This document shows positions 1 to 9,270 of a stretch of DNA of 64,000 nt, piece after piece. The stretch's first letter is position 1. The number at the start of each line of letters is the position of its first letter. Origin of the DNA: Pantoea dispersa (GTDB lineage Bacteria; Pseudomonadota; Gammaproteobacteria; Enterobacterales; Enterobacteriaceae); assembly GCF_014155765.1 (NCBI RefSeq), contig NZ_SCKT01000011.1, positions 1-64,000 on the forward strand, given 5' to 3'. The position numbers and the translations under genes are program-made. The notes under the pieces were generated by a model. It did no database searches and had not been told where the DNA came from. It saw nothing but the letters and a program-made list of their open reading frames with translations.

Positions 1-1
1 G

Positions 2-715
2 AGCGCTGATTTTAAAGGGCGCTTCCGCCTGAAAGACGGCAGCTGGTGCCGCCCCTTCACGCTCACCGATAACCACAGCCGCTACCTGCTGTCCTGCGAG
101 CCGGGCACGTCGGAGACCACGGTGTTCGTGCGCGGCTGCATGGAAAAGGCCTTCCTGGAAGGCGGGCTGCCCGACGTTATCCGCACCGACAACGGCTCGC
201 CCTTCGTTGCGCCGGGCATCCTCGCGCTGACGCAGCTGAGCGTGTGGCTGATAAAACAGGGGATACAGCCGGAAAGAACCGCGCCGGGCTGTCCGGGGCA
301 GAACGCCCGCCACGAGCGGATGCACCGGTCGCTGAAGGTCGCCATGAGCCATCACGACGTCTTTGGCTCGCTGCCGGAGCAGCAGGCATGGTGCAGCGGA
401 TGGCGGAACGAGTTCAATCAGGAAAAGCCGCATGAGGCACACGGGCAGCAGCCGCCCGCAAAAATATGGACGCCTTCACCGCGGAAATGGAACGGAAAAG
501 TGCCGGAGGTGGGTTATCCGGAGGGGGCGAAGCTGTACAAAGTCGGTGAAAAAGGCGACCTGAGGCTGAACGGGCGGACCTTCCTGAGCGCGGCGTTACG
601 GGGCGAGTACGTGCGGTTCCTGGAAGTGGACGACGGCATTGACGTCATCCTCTTCGACAGGCTCATCCTTGCGTATTATGACCGGGCAGAAAAGCGTATT
701 ATCCGGATCGAATGA
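2..715 (+). CDS. IS481-like DDE transposase, C-terminal part
   Basis: This is the catalytic and C-terminal part of a DDE transposase of the IS481 type, which cuts and joins the ends of its own insertion sequence. The frame is open from base 2. It contains all three acidic positions in family-typical contexts: DFKG near the start, RTDNGSPF after the GLPDVI segment, and QNARHERMH. A C-terminal segment of about 100 residues without catalytic motifs follows, as in other IS481 proteins. I see no frameshift or internal stop, so the copy may be functional, but the N-terminal helix-turn-helix region lies outside the window. An internal GTG at 122 is not a credible start because it would remove the first catalytic Asp. 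Confidence 0.85.
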   Translation, partial: SADFKGRFRLKDGSWCRPFTLTDNHSRYLLSCEPGTSETTVFVRGCMEKAFLEGGLPDVIRTDNGSPFVAPGILALTQLSVWLIKQGIQPERTAPGCPGQNARHERMHRSLKVAMSHHDVFGSLPEQQAWCSGWRNEFNQEKPHEAHGQQPPAKIWTPSPRKWNGKVPEVGYPEGAKLYKVGEKGDLRLNGRTFLSAALRGEYVRFLEVDDGIDVILFDRLILAYYDRAEKRIIRIE

Positions 716-725
716 CCACAAAAAG

Positions 726-769
726 TGTTACCTGTGTGCCCGGTCTGATCTGTTACCCATGTGCCCGGT
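726..769. repeat. Paired 19-bp direct repeats at the IS right end
   Basis: Two copies at 726-744 and 751-769 differ at two positions and are separated by six bases. They lie between the transposase stop (715) and the tas stop (795). They are probably transposase-binding repeats of the insertion-sequence terminus. That role is inferred from position only. Confidence 0.6.
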
Positions 770-794
770 CGTACCTTAACGCGCACCAGGGAGA

Positions 795-1835
795 TTACGG
801 TGCCGGATACGTGTACTGACGGTGAATCGCTTCCAGCGCCTCTAACACCTCGCCGCTCAGCGTCAGATTGAAACTCTCCACGTTAACCTTCAGCTGTTCC
901 ATGGTGGTGGCACCGAGCAGGGTGCTGGCCACAAACGGCTGCTGCCGCACATAGGCCAGCGCCATCTGTGACGGATCCAGGTTGTGCTGTTTCGCCAGTG
1001 CCACGTAGGCAGCAATCGCCTGCTGTGACTGCTCGCCGCTGTAACGGGTAAAGCGGCTGAACAGCGTATTGCGTGCACCGGCCGGTTTCGCCCCGTTGAG
1101 GTATTTGCCGCTCAGCGTACCAAAGGCCAGGCTGGAATAAGCCAGCAGTTCCACGCCCTCATGCTGGCTAATCTCCGCCAGACCCACTTCAAAACTGCGG
1201 TTCAGCAGGCTGTACGGATTCTGAATGGTGACGATACGCGGCAGCTCGTGCTTCTCCGCCAGTTGCAGGTAGCGCATCACGCCCCAGGCCGTTTCGTTCG
1301 AGACGCCAATGTAACGGATCTTGCCCGCGCGCACCTGTTCGGTCAGCGCTTCCAGCGTCTCCAGCAGCGTAACGGTGGCGGTGTTATCACTGTACTGATA
1401 ACCGAGCTTGCCAAAGTAGTTGGTCTGGCGCTGCGGCCAGTGCAGCTGGTAGAGGTCGAGGTAATCGGTATTGAGGCGCTTCAGGCTGGCGTCCAGCGCT
1501 TCGCGGATGTTCTTGCGATCCAGCGCCTGGTTGGGGCGAATCAGCGCATCGCTGCCGCGCACCGGACCGGCGACTTTACTCGCCAGAATGATTTTGTCGC
1601 GGCTGCCGCGCTTTTGCAGCCAGCTGCCAATGTATTTTTCGGTCAGGCCCTGCGTTTCCGGACGCGGTGGCACCGGATACATCTCGGCGGTATCAATCAG
1701 GTTAATACCCTGGCTAACGGCGTAATCAAGCTGCTGGTGGGCGTCGGCTTCGCTATTCTGCTCACCAAACGTCATCGTGCCTAACCCCAGCTGACTGACT
1801 TCCAGCGTGCTATGGGGGATACGGTGATAATGCAT
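795..1835 (-). CDS. tas: NADP(H)-dependent aldo/keto reductase Tas
   Basis: Tas is a cytoplasmic aldo/keto reductase of 346 residues, a TIM-barrel oxidoreductase whose physiological substrate is unclear; in E. coli it was found as a suppressor of tyrosine auxotrophy. The N-terminus MHYHRIPHSTLEVSQLGLGT and the segment around MYPVPPRPETQGLTE are close to E. coli Tas. The expected catalytic tetrad is visible as Asp48, Tyr53, Lys87 and His132 (the last in LYQLHWPQ). The ATG at 1835 was chosen over upstream in-frame codons because it gives the family N-terminus and has AGGAAG in front. It is the last gene of a minus-strand run mutH-ygdQ-ygdR-tas, the same order as in E. coli. The insertion sequence directly downstream does not break it. 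Confidence 0.95.
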   Translation of the reverse strand: MHYHRIPHSTLEVSQLGLGTMTFGEQNSEADAHQQLDYAVSQGINLIDTAEMYPVPPRPETQGLTEKYIGSWLQKRGSRDKIILASKVAGPVRGSDALIRPNQALDRKNIREALDASLKRLNTDYLDLYQLHWPQRQTNYFGKLGYQYSDNTATVTLLETLEALTEQVRAGKIRYIGVSNETAWGVMRYLQLAEKHELPRIVTIQNPYSLLNRSFEVGLAEISQHEGVELLAYSSLAFGTLSGKYLNGAKPAGARNTLFSRFTRYSGEQSQQAIAAYVALAKQHNLDPSQMALAYVRQQPFVASTLLGATTMEQLKVNVESFNLTLSGEVLEALEAIHRQYTYPAP

Positions 1836-1978
1836 TGCCGGCTTCCTTTTTTCATTATGAAACGGAATGTTGTGTTCTCTGGGACTATAGCCTGTGAAGT
1901 GGCGCAGAAGGAAGGGGGGAAAGTTCGGGAAATCGCCTGCACAGGGGGAAAACGCGTACAGGCGAGGCAATTTGGCAC

Positions 1979-2197
1979 TTAACGCTCAATGATGGTGGAA
2001 ACCTCGTCACCATTAATTTGCATAACATGGCCCTGTTCATCGGTGTACTGCACCAGACCGGTTTCTTTATCAATCGACGGCTTACCTTCGGTCATAATCA
2101 TGCGGCCATCTTTGGTGGCCATAACGTAATCACTGCTGCAACCGCTTAATGCCAGCGCCGCCAGCAGCAGGCCCACTGCACTTACCAACCCTTTCAT
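1979..2197 (-). CDS. ygdR: YgdR-type small lipoprotein
   Basis: This is a 72-residue lipoprotein precursor of the YgdI/YgdR family (DUF903). The N-terminus [20 protein letters not shown] is a lipoprotein signal peptide with lipobox LSGC, so the mature protein starts at the Cys and should be membrane anchored. The mature part is a small beta domain with [18 protein letters not shown] and [11 protein letters not shown]. Its function is unknown in the family. The ATG at 2197 has GGAG upstream and was preferred to a TTG 15 bases earlier that would spoil the signal peptide. It sits between ygdQ and tas as in E. coli. A paralogue, ygdI, is at 30168. Confidence 0.93.
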   Translation of the reverse strand: MKGLVSAVGLLLAALALSGCSSDYVMATKDGRMIMTEGKPSIDKETGLVQYTDEQGHVMQINGDEVSTIIER

Positions 2198-2271
2198 TCT
2201 CAGCTCCCTCAAGCCACTTCAACAGCAAAAGTGTAGTAATAAATGCTTTTGCCAGCTGGAGTAATCGCATC

Positions 2272-2305
2272 ATTCCTAAAATAACAGGGCGAGATGCGCT
2301 CGCCC
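2272..2305 (-). terminator. Stem-loop downstream of ygdQ
   Basis: Perfect 7-bp stem GGGCGAG/CTCGCCC (2287-2293 with 2299-2305, 5-base loop). On the minus strand it is followed by an imperfect T-rich stretch (TGTTATTTTAG). It lies between ygdQ and ygdR. The weak T-run means termination may be partial. Confidence 0.5.
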
Positions 2306-2313
2306 TTGACAGG

Positions 2314-3024
2314 TTACGCTTTGTTTTTCCTGCTGCGCATCAGGTTCAGACACTCTACCGCCATGGAGAAGAACATCGCAAAATAAATGTAACCTTTTGG
2401 TACATGCATACCAAAACTCTCGAGGATCAGGGTAAAGCCGACCAGAATTAGAAACGCCAGCGCCAGCATTTTGACCGACGGATGCCGCTCAACAAACTCA
2501 CCAATCGCGCGCGCGGCCACCATCATCATCAGCACTGCGATGACCACCGCCGCCATCATAATGAACAGGTGATCGGACAGACCGACGGCAGTGATCACTG
2601 AATCCAGGCTGAAGATGATGTCGAGCAGCATGATCTGCACGATGGCGCCGAAGAAAGAGTGCACATTGGTTTTGTGCTCCTCTTCGCCGCCTTCGATGGT
2701 TTCATGGATCTCCATGCTCGACTTCCACAGCAGGAACAGGCCGCCGAACAGCAGAATCAGATCGCGCGCGGAGAAGGCGTGGTCCATGATGGAAAACAAC
2801 GGCTGCGTCAGTCTCACCACCCAGGCGATGGAGGCCAGCAGCCCGAGGCGCATCAACATCGCCCCCATCAGACCCAGCCGGCGCGCCCGGTTTTGCTGGT
2901 GCTGCGGCAGTTTCGCGACCACCAGAGACAGGAAAATAATGTTATCGATACCCAGCACCACTTCCAGAATGGTTAATGTTCCCAGCGCCAGCCAGGCGTT
3001 GGGATCAGCAATCCAGTCAAACAT
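2314..3024 (-). CDS. ygdQ: TerC-family integral membrane protein YgdQ
   Basis: This is a 236-residue inner-membrane protein of the TerC family (UPF0053 in older naming), close to E. coli YgdQ. About seven hydrophobic segments span the length. Two acidic membrane motifs typical of TerC proteins are present: LGIDNIIF (Asp27) and FSLDSVITAVG. These are thought to bind or move metal ions, and some TerC relatives act in manganese export or metalation of exported proteins. The substrate of YgdQ itself is not established. It lies 97 bases downstream of mutH on the same strand. There is no sign of truncation. Confidence 0.93.
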   Translation of the reverse strand: MFDWIADPNAWLALGTLTILEVVLGIDNIIFLSLVVAKLPQHQQNRARRLGLMGAMLMRLGLLASIAWVVRLTQPLFSIMDHAFSARDLILLFGGLFLLWKSSMEIHETIEGGEEEHKTNVHSFFGAIVQIMLLDIIFSLDSVITAVGLSDHLFIMMAAVVIAVLMMMVAARAIGEFVERHPSVKMLALAFLILVGFTLILESFGMHVPKGYIYFAMFFSMAVECLNLMRSRKNKA

Positions 3025-3121
3025 GAATCCTTCATTCCTAAACGAAAAGTAAACGGGAATTATACACGGCGCAGGCGGCGCTGCCTAAAGCGATCCTGCA
3101 AGGGCGAGGTTGTACCGGGAA

Positions 3122-3808
3122 TTACAGCAGAAAATGCCGCGCCAGCAGCGGTCCGGTAAAGCTCTTCTTGAGATAAAAACCGCGCGGCAGCGTCATGATC
3201 GGCTCGCCGTGTTCGCCGATGGCTTCGGTCAGCGCTTTGCTGTTGGCCGCTTTCGGCCGGATTTGCAGCCACGCACCGTGGCGGGCGCTGATGCGCTCCA
3301 CCTGGCCGAGCACGATCATGTCCATCAGCTCTTCCCAGTCCTCACGTAACTGCTGCTCTTCCTGCGCATTCGGCTGCCACAGCAGCGGCGAACCCACGCG
3401 GCGCTCGGCCAGTGGAATGGCGCGATCGCCCTCCACCGGGATCCACAGTACCCGCGCCAGCTTGTGGCGCACGTGGCTGGTTTGCCAGGTAACGCCGCTG
3501 TTGCCGGTGAGCGGTGCCACGCAGACAAAGGTGGTTTCCAGCGGCTTACCCAGCTCGTCGACCGGAATGGTTTTGAGTTCAATACCCAGATGCGCAAAAT
3601 CCTGCTCGGCTTTACTGCCGGCACTGGCGCCAAGCAGCAGCTCCAGCAGCATGCCAACCCAGCCTTTGTCACGGCGTAAATCGGCAGGCATCGGCAGGCC
3701 AAGCTGCGCGGCCAGCGCGGCAAAGCTCTGACCAGCCAGCTGTTGGGCACGCTGGAGCAGTTCGGCTTCGTTACGGGGCGCAGCAGGCAAGGCGGCAGGG
3801 CAATTCAT
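3122..3808 (-). CDS. mutH: DNA mismatch repair endonuclease MutH
   Basis: MutH nicks the unmethylated strand at hemimethylated GATC sites after activation by MutS and MutL, which gives mismatch repair its strand choice. The 228-residue protein has the catalytic triad at the canonical places: Asp70, Glu77 and Lys79 in the segment [12 protein letters not shown]. It ends in a family-typical C-terminus containing [18 protein letters not shown]. The ATG at 3808 gives MNCPAALP and the E. coli-like length; a longer in-frame extension to 3898 is not supported. It is divergent from rppH across the DARS2-like region. Confidence 0.96.
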   Translation of the reverse strand: MNCPAALPAAPRNEAELLQRAQQLAGQSFAALAAQLGLPMPADLRRDKGWVGMLLELLLGASAGSKAEQDFAHLGIELKTIPVDELGKPLETTFVCVAPLTGNSGVTWQTSHVRHKLARVLWIPVEGDRAIPLAERRVGSPLLWQPNAQEEQQLREDWEELMDMIVLGQVERISARHGAWLQIRPKAANSKALTEAIGEHGEPIMTLPRGFYLKKSFTGPLLARHFLL

Positions 3809-3856
3809 GATAAAACTCGCATTGGTCAAAATATGGTCAGTAAAGGTCAGCACGTG

Positions 3857-4410
3857 TTGTCCACACCGTGCCGGACAATGTAAACGTGATAATAGCATGA
3901 TTCAGCATGCTTTTTTAGCGCGATTGACCTGGCGCTCACCAGTGTAAGAGGCGGTTATCCCGGTTTGTTATCGACAATGAACAGGATCTTAAACCCAGTT
4001 ATCCACAGAAAAGTGGGATAACCCCACGTTTTGCCCACCCCTGTTTCCATTTACAGCCTTGACTTTGCCGAACTGCGCGCTTTTTTTCCATTCTCTGCCC
4101 AGGTTTAGGACATTCTCTGTGGATAAAATCAACGGTGATGGATCTTTGAGCAGCGGTAACCGCGTGGGGAAGAATAACCGGCTTTCACGCTGTGTATCTG
4201 AACGGGTTAATTGGCTATCGCTATGATAAATGGGTATTTTAGTGCTATTCTCCCCGCCGTGCATGAGAATTTTCCGAAGCGGTTATTCAACTCATTCCCG
4301 TGTTCTGCACAAAGCTATCCACAGAAAAGGTGAATAAGATCGCCGTTAAATGCCCCTGTCTGTTTATAACATGGCTATTATCTGTGAGTTATCCCATTGT
4401 TATCCGGTCA
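3857..4410. promoter_or_regulatory. DARS2: DARS2-like DnaA-reactivating region with clustered DnaA boxes
   Basis: The mutH-rppH intergenic region has no gene but several DnaA boxes (consensus TTATNCACA). Perfect copies are at 3999-4007 (plus) and 4118-4126 (minus). One-mismatch copies are at 3857-3865 (TTGTCCACA), 3968-3976 (TTATCGACA) and 4315-4323 (CTATCCACA). A weaker inverted GTGGGATAA at 4013-4021 faces the 3999 box. In E. coli the mutH-ygdP (rppH) intergenic region is exactly where DARS2 lies. DARS2 turns ADP-DnaA into ATP-DnaA and so sets initiation timing. The assignment rests on position plus boxes. IHF and Fis sites, which E. coli DARS2 needs, I could not place with confidence. The rest of 3809-4492 should hold the mutH and rppH promoters. 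Confidence 0.8.
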
Positions 4411-4492
4411 GCGGCGCGGATATCCAGTGGTTTACCGCCTGTAAGGAGTATGAAACAATCAGGCTATTCAAATTTAGCTTTGAGGTAGTCCA

Positions 4493-5023
4493 GTGATCGA
4501 TGATGATGGCTACCGCCCGAATGTTGGTATCGTAATCTGTAACAGGCAAGGACAAGTGTTATGGGCCAGGCGCTTTGGACAGCACTCCTGGCAGTTTCCT
4601 CAGGGAGGCATCAATCCGGGTGAAACCGCTGAACAGGCGATGTATCGCGAACTGTTCGAAGAAGTGGGTTTACACCGCAAAGATGTTCGAATACTTGCTT
4701 CAACCCGTAACTGGTTACGTTACAAGTTGCCAAAACGTTTGGTGCGTTGGGACACAAAGCCGGTGTGTATCGGCCAGAAACAAAAGTGGTTTCTTCTGCA
4801 GTTGATGTGTAGTGACGCGGATATCAATGTGCAACACAGCAGCACGCCGGAGTTCGATGGCTGGCGCTGGGTCAGCTTCTGGTATCCGGTACGTCAGGTT
4901 GTCTCTTTCAAGCGCGATGTGTATCGCCGCGTCATGAAGGAATTCGCTGGCGTGGTGATGTCTATGCAGGAGAGTGCGGGGCAGCGCAATAACAACGCCG
5001 CCCATCGACGTAAAAGAGGATAG
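4493..5023 (+). CDS. rppH: RNA pyrophosphohydrolase RppH
   Basis: RppH removes pyrophosphate from the 5' triphosphate end of transcripts, which opens them to RNase E decay. The 176-residue protein has a complete Nudix box at about residues 38-60, beginning [11 protein letters not shown] and continuing through RELFEEVGL (pattern Gx5Ex7REUxEExGU). The start is GTG at 4493, giving [12 protein letters not shown] as in E. coli, where the length is the same. A basic tail (AAHRRKRG) ends the protein. ptsP follows after 12 bases, so the two are very probably co-transcribed, as in E. coli. Confidence 0.97.
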   Translation: MIDDDGYRPNVGIVICNRQGQVLWARRFGQHSWQFPQGGINPGETAEQAMYRELFEEVGLHRKDVRILASTRNWLRYKLPKRLVRWDTKPVCIGQKQKWFLLQLMCSDADINVQHSSTPEFDGWRWVSFWYPVRQVVSFKRDVYRRVMKEFAGVVMSMQESAGQRNNNAAHRRKRG

Positions 5024-5035
5024 GCCACGCCCTTT

Positions 5036-7282
5036 ATGCTCACTCAGTTGCGCGAAATTGTAGAAAAAGTGGCGAGTGCACCGCGTCTGAATGAAGCACT
5101 CGACATTCTGGTCAACGAAATATGCCTGGCGATGGAGACCGAGGTCTGCTCGGTTTACCTCGCCGATCACGATCGGCGTTGCTACTACCTGATGGCAACG
5201 CGCGGCCTGAAAAAGCCGCGCGGCCGCACGGTTACGCTGGCGTTCGACGAAGGTATCGTCGGTCTGGTGGGCCGCCTGGCCGAACCGATCAACCTCGCCG
5301 ATGCGCAAAGTCATCCCAGCTTCAAATACATTCCCTCCGTCAAAGAAGAGCGCTACCGCTCGTTTCTGGGTGTGCCAATCATCAGCCGGCGTCAACTGCT
5401 CGGCGTGCTGGTGGTGCAACAGCGAGAGCATCGTCAGTTCGACGAAAGCGAAGAGTCATTTCTGGTTACGCTGGCCACGCAGATGGCCGCGCTGCTGTCG
5501 CAGTCGCAGCTTGGCCAGCTGTTCGGTCAGTTCCGCCAGACGCGCGTCAAAGCGATTGCCGCCGCGCCGGGCGTCGCCGTTGCACCTGGCTGGGTTGATG
5601 AAACGCAGCCGCTGCTCGACCAGGTGTCCGCCGCCTCTACGCTCGATCCACAGCGTGAACGCGAGCGCCTGATTGTCGCCATGGGCGAGGCGGGCAACGA
5701 GTTTCGCCGCTTCAGCAAGCGTTTCGCGGCCAGCGTGCAGAAAGAGAGCGCGGCGATCTTCGATCTCTACTCGCACCTGCTCACCGATGCGCGACTGAAA
5801 AAAGATCTGTTTGCCGAGATCGAGCGCGGATCGGTAGCCGAGTGGGCGGTTAAAACGGTGATCGAGAAGTTTGCCGCACAGTTTGCCAGCCTGCAGGATC
5901 ACTATTTACGCGAGCGCGCCGGGGATTTGCGCGTGCTCGGCCAGCGCCTGCTGTTCCACCTTGACGACACGCTGGTGGGCACCAATGCCTGGCCGGAACG
6001 CTTTGTGCTGGTGGCCGATGAACTCACCGCCACCACGCTGGCGGAGCTGCCGCAGGAGCGGCTGGCGGGCGTAGTGGTGCGCGATGGCGCAGCCAACTCG
6101 CACGCGGCGATCCTCACGCGCGCCATGGGTATTCCAACCGTGATGGGCGCGGATATCCTGCCGTCGCAGCTCAACAAGCGGCTGCTGATCGTGGACGGCT
6201 ATCGCGGCGAAGTGCTGATCGATCCAGAGCCGGTGCTGGTGCAGGAGTATCAGCGGCTGATCAGCGAAGAGAACGCGCTGAGCAAAATGGCCGAAGACGT
6301 GGTGGAGCAGCCCGGCGAGCTGAAAAGCGGCGAGCGCGTGCAGGTAATGCTCAACGCCGGTCTCAGCCCGGAACACGAACAGGCGCTCGACAACTGGGTT
6401 GACGGCATCGGCCTGTATCGCACCGAAATTCCGTTCATGCTGCAAAGCGGCTTCCCGTCGGAAGAGGAGCAGGTGGCGCAATATCAGGGCATGCTGCAAC
6501 TGTTTTACGACAAACCGGTGACGCTGCGTACGCTGGATGTCGGCGCTGACAAACAGCTGCCTTACATGCCGATTAGTGAAGAGAACCCCTGTCTCGGCTG
6601 GCGTGGCATTCGTCTGACGCTCGACCAGCCGGAGATCTTCCTGGTGCAGGTGCGCGCCATGCTGCGCGCCAACGTCGCTTCGGGCAACCTGAGCATTCTG
6701 CTGCCGATGATCAGTCATATTGACGAGATCGAAGAGGCGCGGCGCCTGATCGATCGCGCCGGTCGCGAAGTGGAAGAGATGCTCGGTTATGCCATTCCAA
6801 AACCGCGTATTGGCGTGATGATTGAAGTGCCGTCGATGCTGTTCCTGATCCCGCATCTGGCGCAACGCGTGGACTTTATCTCCGTCGGCACCAACGATCT
6901 TACCCAGTATCTGCTGGCGGTCGATCGCAACAATACCCGCGTTGCCAACCTTTATGATTCGCTGCATCCGGCGATGCTGCGGGCGTTGCAAACCATCGCC
7001 AGTGAAGCCCGCCAGGCCAAACTGGAGCTATGCCTGTGTGGTGAAATGGCGGGCGATCCGATGTGCGTCGCGCTGCTGGTGGGTCTGGGTTATCACCATC
7101 TCAGCATGAACGGCAAGAACATTCCGCGCGTCAAATACCTGCTGCGCCACCTCGATTATGAAGAGGCGCAGAAACTGAGTCAGCAGGGCGTGATGGCGCA
7201 CACCGCAACGGAAGTGCGCCATCTGGTGTCGGCCTTCATGGAGCGGCGCGGCCTGGGCGGATTGATTCGCGGCGGACGTTAA
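5036..7282 (+). CDS. ptsP: PEP-protein phosphotransferase PtsP (Enzyme I-Ntr)
   Basis: PtsP is the first phosphocarrier of the nitrogen PTS. It takes phosphate from phosphoenolpyruvate and passes it to NPr, then to EIIA-Ntr, a regulatory chain affecting potassium and nitrogen physiology. The 748 residues match E. coli in length. Order of domains: GAF sensor (about 18-155), the PTS N-terminal HPr-binding part, the phosphohistidine swivelling domain with His356 in AANSHAAILTR, and the PEP-binding TIM barrel with DFISVGTNDLTQY and the C-terminal Cys in LCLCGEMAGD. It sits directly behind rppH. I see no anomaly. Confidence 0.96.
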   Translation: MLTQLREIVEKVASAPRLNEALDILVNEICLAMETEVCSVYLADHDRRCYYLMATRGLKKPRGRTVTLAFDEGIVGLVGRLAEPINLADAQSHPSFKYIPSVKEERYRSFLGVPIISRRQLLGVLVVQQREHRQFDESEESFLVTLATQMAALLSQSQLGQLFGQFRQTRVKAIAAAPGVAVAPGWVDETQPLLDQVSAASTLDPQRERERLIVAMGEAGNEFRRFSKRFAASVQKESAAIFDLYSHLLTDARLKKDLFAEIERGSVAEWAVKTVIEKFAAQFASLQDHYLRERAGDLRVLGQRLLFHLDDTLVGTNAWPERFVLVADELTATTLAELPQERLAGVVVRDGAANSHAAILTRAMGIPTVMGADILPSQLNKRLLIVDGYRGEVLIDPEPVLVQEYQRLISEENALSKMAEDVVEQPGELKSGERVQVMLNAGLSPEHEQALDNWVDGIGLYRTEIPFMLQSGFPSEEEQVAQYQGMLQLFYDKPVTLRTLDVGADKQLPYMPISEENPCLGWRGIRLTLDQPEIFLVQVRAMLRANVASGNLSILLPMISHIDEIEEARRLIDRAGREVEEMLGYAIPKPRIGVMIEVPSMLFLIPHLAQRVDFISVGTNDLTQYLLAVDRNNTRVANLYDSLHPAMLRALQTIASEARQAKLELCLCGEMAGDPMCVALLVGLGYHHLSMNGKNIPRVKYLLRHLDYEEAQKLSQQGVMAHTATEVRHLVSAFMERRGLGGLIRGGR

Positions 7283-7394
7283 CTGTTTACATTTCTGCGG
7301 AAATTGTGAAAAGCGGCTGTGCTATGATGCGCAGCCTTTTATTGTATGGCCCTTTAGCCACGCCCTTTTGCGGGCAGAAAAAACATGGTGAAAG

Positions 7395-8276
7395 ATGACT
7401 AACGGCTACATTTCATTTCCCCAATTCGATCCGGTGATCTTCTCCATCGGACCGGTTTCGCTGCACTGGTACGGCCTGATGTATCTGGTAGGCTTTGTGT
7501 TTGCTATGTGGCTGGCAGTGCGCCGCGCCAACAAACCCGGTAGCGGCTGGAAAAAAGAAGAAGTTGAAAACCTGCTGTACGCGGGCTTCCTCGGCGTGTT
7601 CCTCGGCGGCCGCATCGGCTACGTGCTGTTCTATAACCTGCCGCTGTTCCTCGACAACCCACTCTATCTGTTCAAAGTGTGGGACGGGGGCATGTCATTC
7701 CACGGTGGTCTGATTGGGGTGATCGTGGTGATGCTGATCTTCGCCCGCCGTACCAAACGCACCTTCTTCCAGGTCTCTGATTTCATTGCGCCGCTGATCC
7801 CGTTTGGCCTCGGTGCTGGCCGTCTCGGCAACTTCATCAACGGCGAACTGTGGGGCCGCGTGGCGCCTGAGTTTAAATTCGCCATGCTGTTCCCGGGTTC
7901 GCGCAGCGAAGACCTCGCGCTGGCGGCCAATAACCCGCAATATCAGGAACTGCTGAACACGTACGGCGTGCTGCCGCGCCATCCGTCACAGCTGTACGAG
8001 CTGTGCCTGGAAGGCATCGTGCTGTTTATCATTCTCAACCTGTTTATTCGCAAGCCGCGCCCGATGGGCAGCGTCTCCGGCCTGTTCCTGATTGGCTACG
8101 GCGCATTCCGCATTATCGTGGAGTTTTTCCGCCAGCCGGATGCCCAGCTTGGCCTGTTCGAAGGCGGTATCAGTATGGGCCAGATTCTGTCGATCCCGAT
8201 GATTCTGGCCGGAGTGATTATGATGGTCTGGGCGTATCGTCGTCGCCCGCAGCAACAAACGCGTGAGGTAAAATGA
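7395..8276 (+). CDS. lgt: Phosphatidylglycerol-prolipoprotein diacylglyceryl transferase Lgt
   Basis: Lgt moves diacylglycerol from phosphatidylglycerol to the lipobox Cys of prolipoproteins, the first step of lipoprotein maturation at the inner membrane. The 293-residue protein has about seven membrane spans. Conserved stretches include [14 protein letters not shown]-like (here [15 protein letters not shown]), the Lgt signature [17 protein letters not shown], and HPSQLYE. The start ATG at 7395 is preceded by GGTGAAAG. Its stop overlaps the thyA start by four bases (ATGA), which implies translational coupling. Several proteins here depend on it (YgdR, YgdI, MltA). Confidence 0.97.
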   Translation: MTNGYISFPQFDPVIFSIGPVSLHWYGLMYLVGFVFAMWLAVRRANKPGSGWKKEEVENLLYAGFLGVFLGGRIGYVLFYNLPLFLDNPLYLFKVWDGGMSFHGGLIGVIVVMLIFARRTKRTFFQVSDFIAPLIPFGLGAGRLGNFINGELWGRVAPEFKFAMLFPGSRSEDLALAANNPQYQELLNTYGVLPRHPSQLYELCLEGIVLFIILNLFIRKPRPMGSVSGLFLIGYGAFRIIVEFFRQPDAQLGLFEGGISMGQILSIPMILAGVIMMVWAYRRRPQQQTREVK

Positions 8277-9067
8277 AACAGTATCTGGATTTGATGCAAC
8301 ATGTGCTGAATGAAGGCGCAGAAAAGGCCGACCGTACCGGTACCGGCACGCTCTCCATCTTTGGCCACCAGATGCGTTTCAATTTGCAGGACGGTTTTCC
8401 GCTGGTCACCACCAAGAAGGTGCATCTGCGCTCAATCATTCATGAGCTGCTGTGGTTCCTAAAAGGCGACACCAACATCGGCTACCTGAAAGAGAACAAG
8501 GTCACCATCTGGGACGAATGGGCGGATGAAAACGGCGATCTGGGACCGGTCTACGGCAAGCAGTGGCGCAGCTGGGGCAATGCTTCCGGCGAAGAGATCG
8601 ATCAAATCAGCAAGGTGATTGAGCAGCTGAAACGCGATCCGGATTCGCGCCGCATTATCGTTTCGGCATGGAATGTCGGTGAGCTGGATCAGATGGCGCT
8701 GGCGCCGTGCCACGCGTTTTTCCAGTTCTACGTGGCGAATGGCAAGCTGTCGTGCCAGCTGTACCAGCGTTCGTGCGATATCTTCCTCGGCCTGCCGTTC
8801 AATATCGCCAGCTATGCGCTGCTGGTGCATATGGTGGCACAGCAGTGCGATCTTGAGGTGGGCGATTTCGTCTGGACCGGCGGCGATACGCACCTGTACA
8901 GTAACCATCTCGAACAGGCGCGACTGCAGCTGACGCGTGAAACGCGACCGCTGCCGAAACTGGTGATTAAGCGTAAGCCCGCGTCGATTTTTGATTACCA
9001 GTTCGATGATTTTGAGATCGAAGGCTACGATCCGCATCCGGCGATCAAAGCGCCGGTTGCCGTGTAA
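8273..9067 (+). CDS. thyA: Thymidylate synthase ThyA
   Basis: ThyA methylates dUMP to dTMP with methylenetetrahydrofolate. At 264 residues it is the same length as the E. coli enzyme. The nucleophile Cys146 is in [10 protein letters not shown], followed by [20 protein letters not shown], which forms the dUMP-binding core. The C-terminus KAPVAV matches the family. The start overlaps the lgt stop by four bases. A strong intrinsic terminator follows at 9089, so lgt-thyA is a closed transcription unit downstream. Confidence 0.98.
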   Translation: MKQYLDLMQHVLNEGAEKADRTGTGTLSIFGHQMRFNLQDGFPLVTTKKVHLRSIIHELLWFLKGDTNIGYLKENKVTIWDEWADENGDLGPVYGKQWRSWGNASGEEIDQISKVIEQLKRDPDSRRIIVSAWNVGELDQMALAPCHAFFQFYVANGKLSCQLYQRSCDIFLGLPFNIASYALLVHMVAQQCDLEVGDFVWTGGDTHLYSNHLEQARLQLTRETRPLPKLVIKRKPASIFDYQFDDFEIEGYDPHPAIKAPVAV

Positions 9068-9088
9068 TCTGCCGCTCTTCAGCATCAG

Positions 9089-9118
9089 GCCCTGCCATCG
9101 TGCAGGGCTTTTTTTTTT
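9089..9118 (+). terminator. Rho-independent terminator of lgt-thyA
   Basis: Perfect stem GCCCTGC/GCAGGGC (9089-9095 with 9102-9108, loop CATCGT) followed by ten T residues. It lies 21 bases after the thyA stop, on the thyA strand. Confidence 0.92.
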
Positions 9119-9270
9119 GCCTGGCCCCGTCCGCTTCTGCGGGGATTTTCTGAATCCGACGCGCAAAAAAAGGGTGTTGTCTGCACCGGGCATAACTTTC
9201 CTGCGGCACGCTTTCCATCTTCTCTGTTTGCCGCTGTTGCTTTTCATCCGGCAGGCGCAGAGTGCCGGTT

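Larger units (their letters stand above)
1..769 (+). mobile_element. IS481-type insertion sequence, 3' part (left end outside window)
   Basis: The transposase frame is open to the window edge, so the element starts upstream of base 1. Just after the transposase stop there are two near-identical 19-bp direct copies, at 726-744 and 751-769, sharing the pattern TGTTACC..TGTGCCCGGT (17 of 19 bases match). Such repeated subterminal motifs are typical of insertion-sequence ends, and I take 769 as an approximate right boundary. The tas stop codon lies only 26 bases further on, so the element inserted just downstream of tas. The exact end and the target-site duplication cannot be set without the left end. 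Confidence 0.75.

Noticed and set aside
3989-4488. Two short ORFs (minus 3989-4264, plus 4300-4488) in the mutH-rppH gap
   Set aside because: They run through DnaA boxes and AT-rich control DNA, lack ribosome-binding sites and show no recognisable protein pattern.
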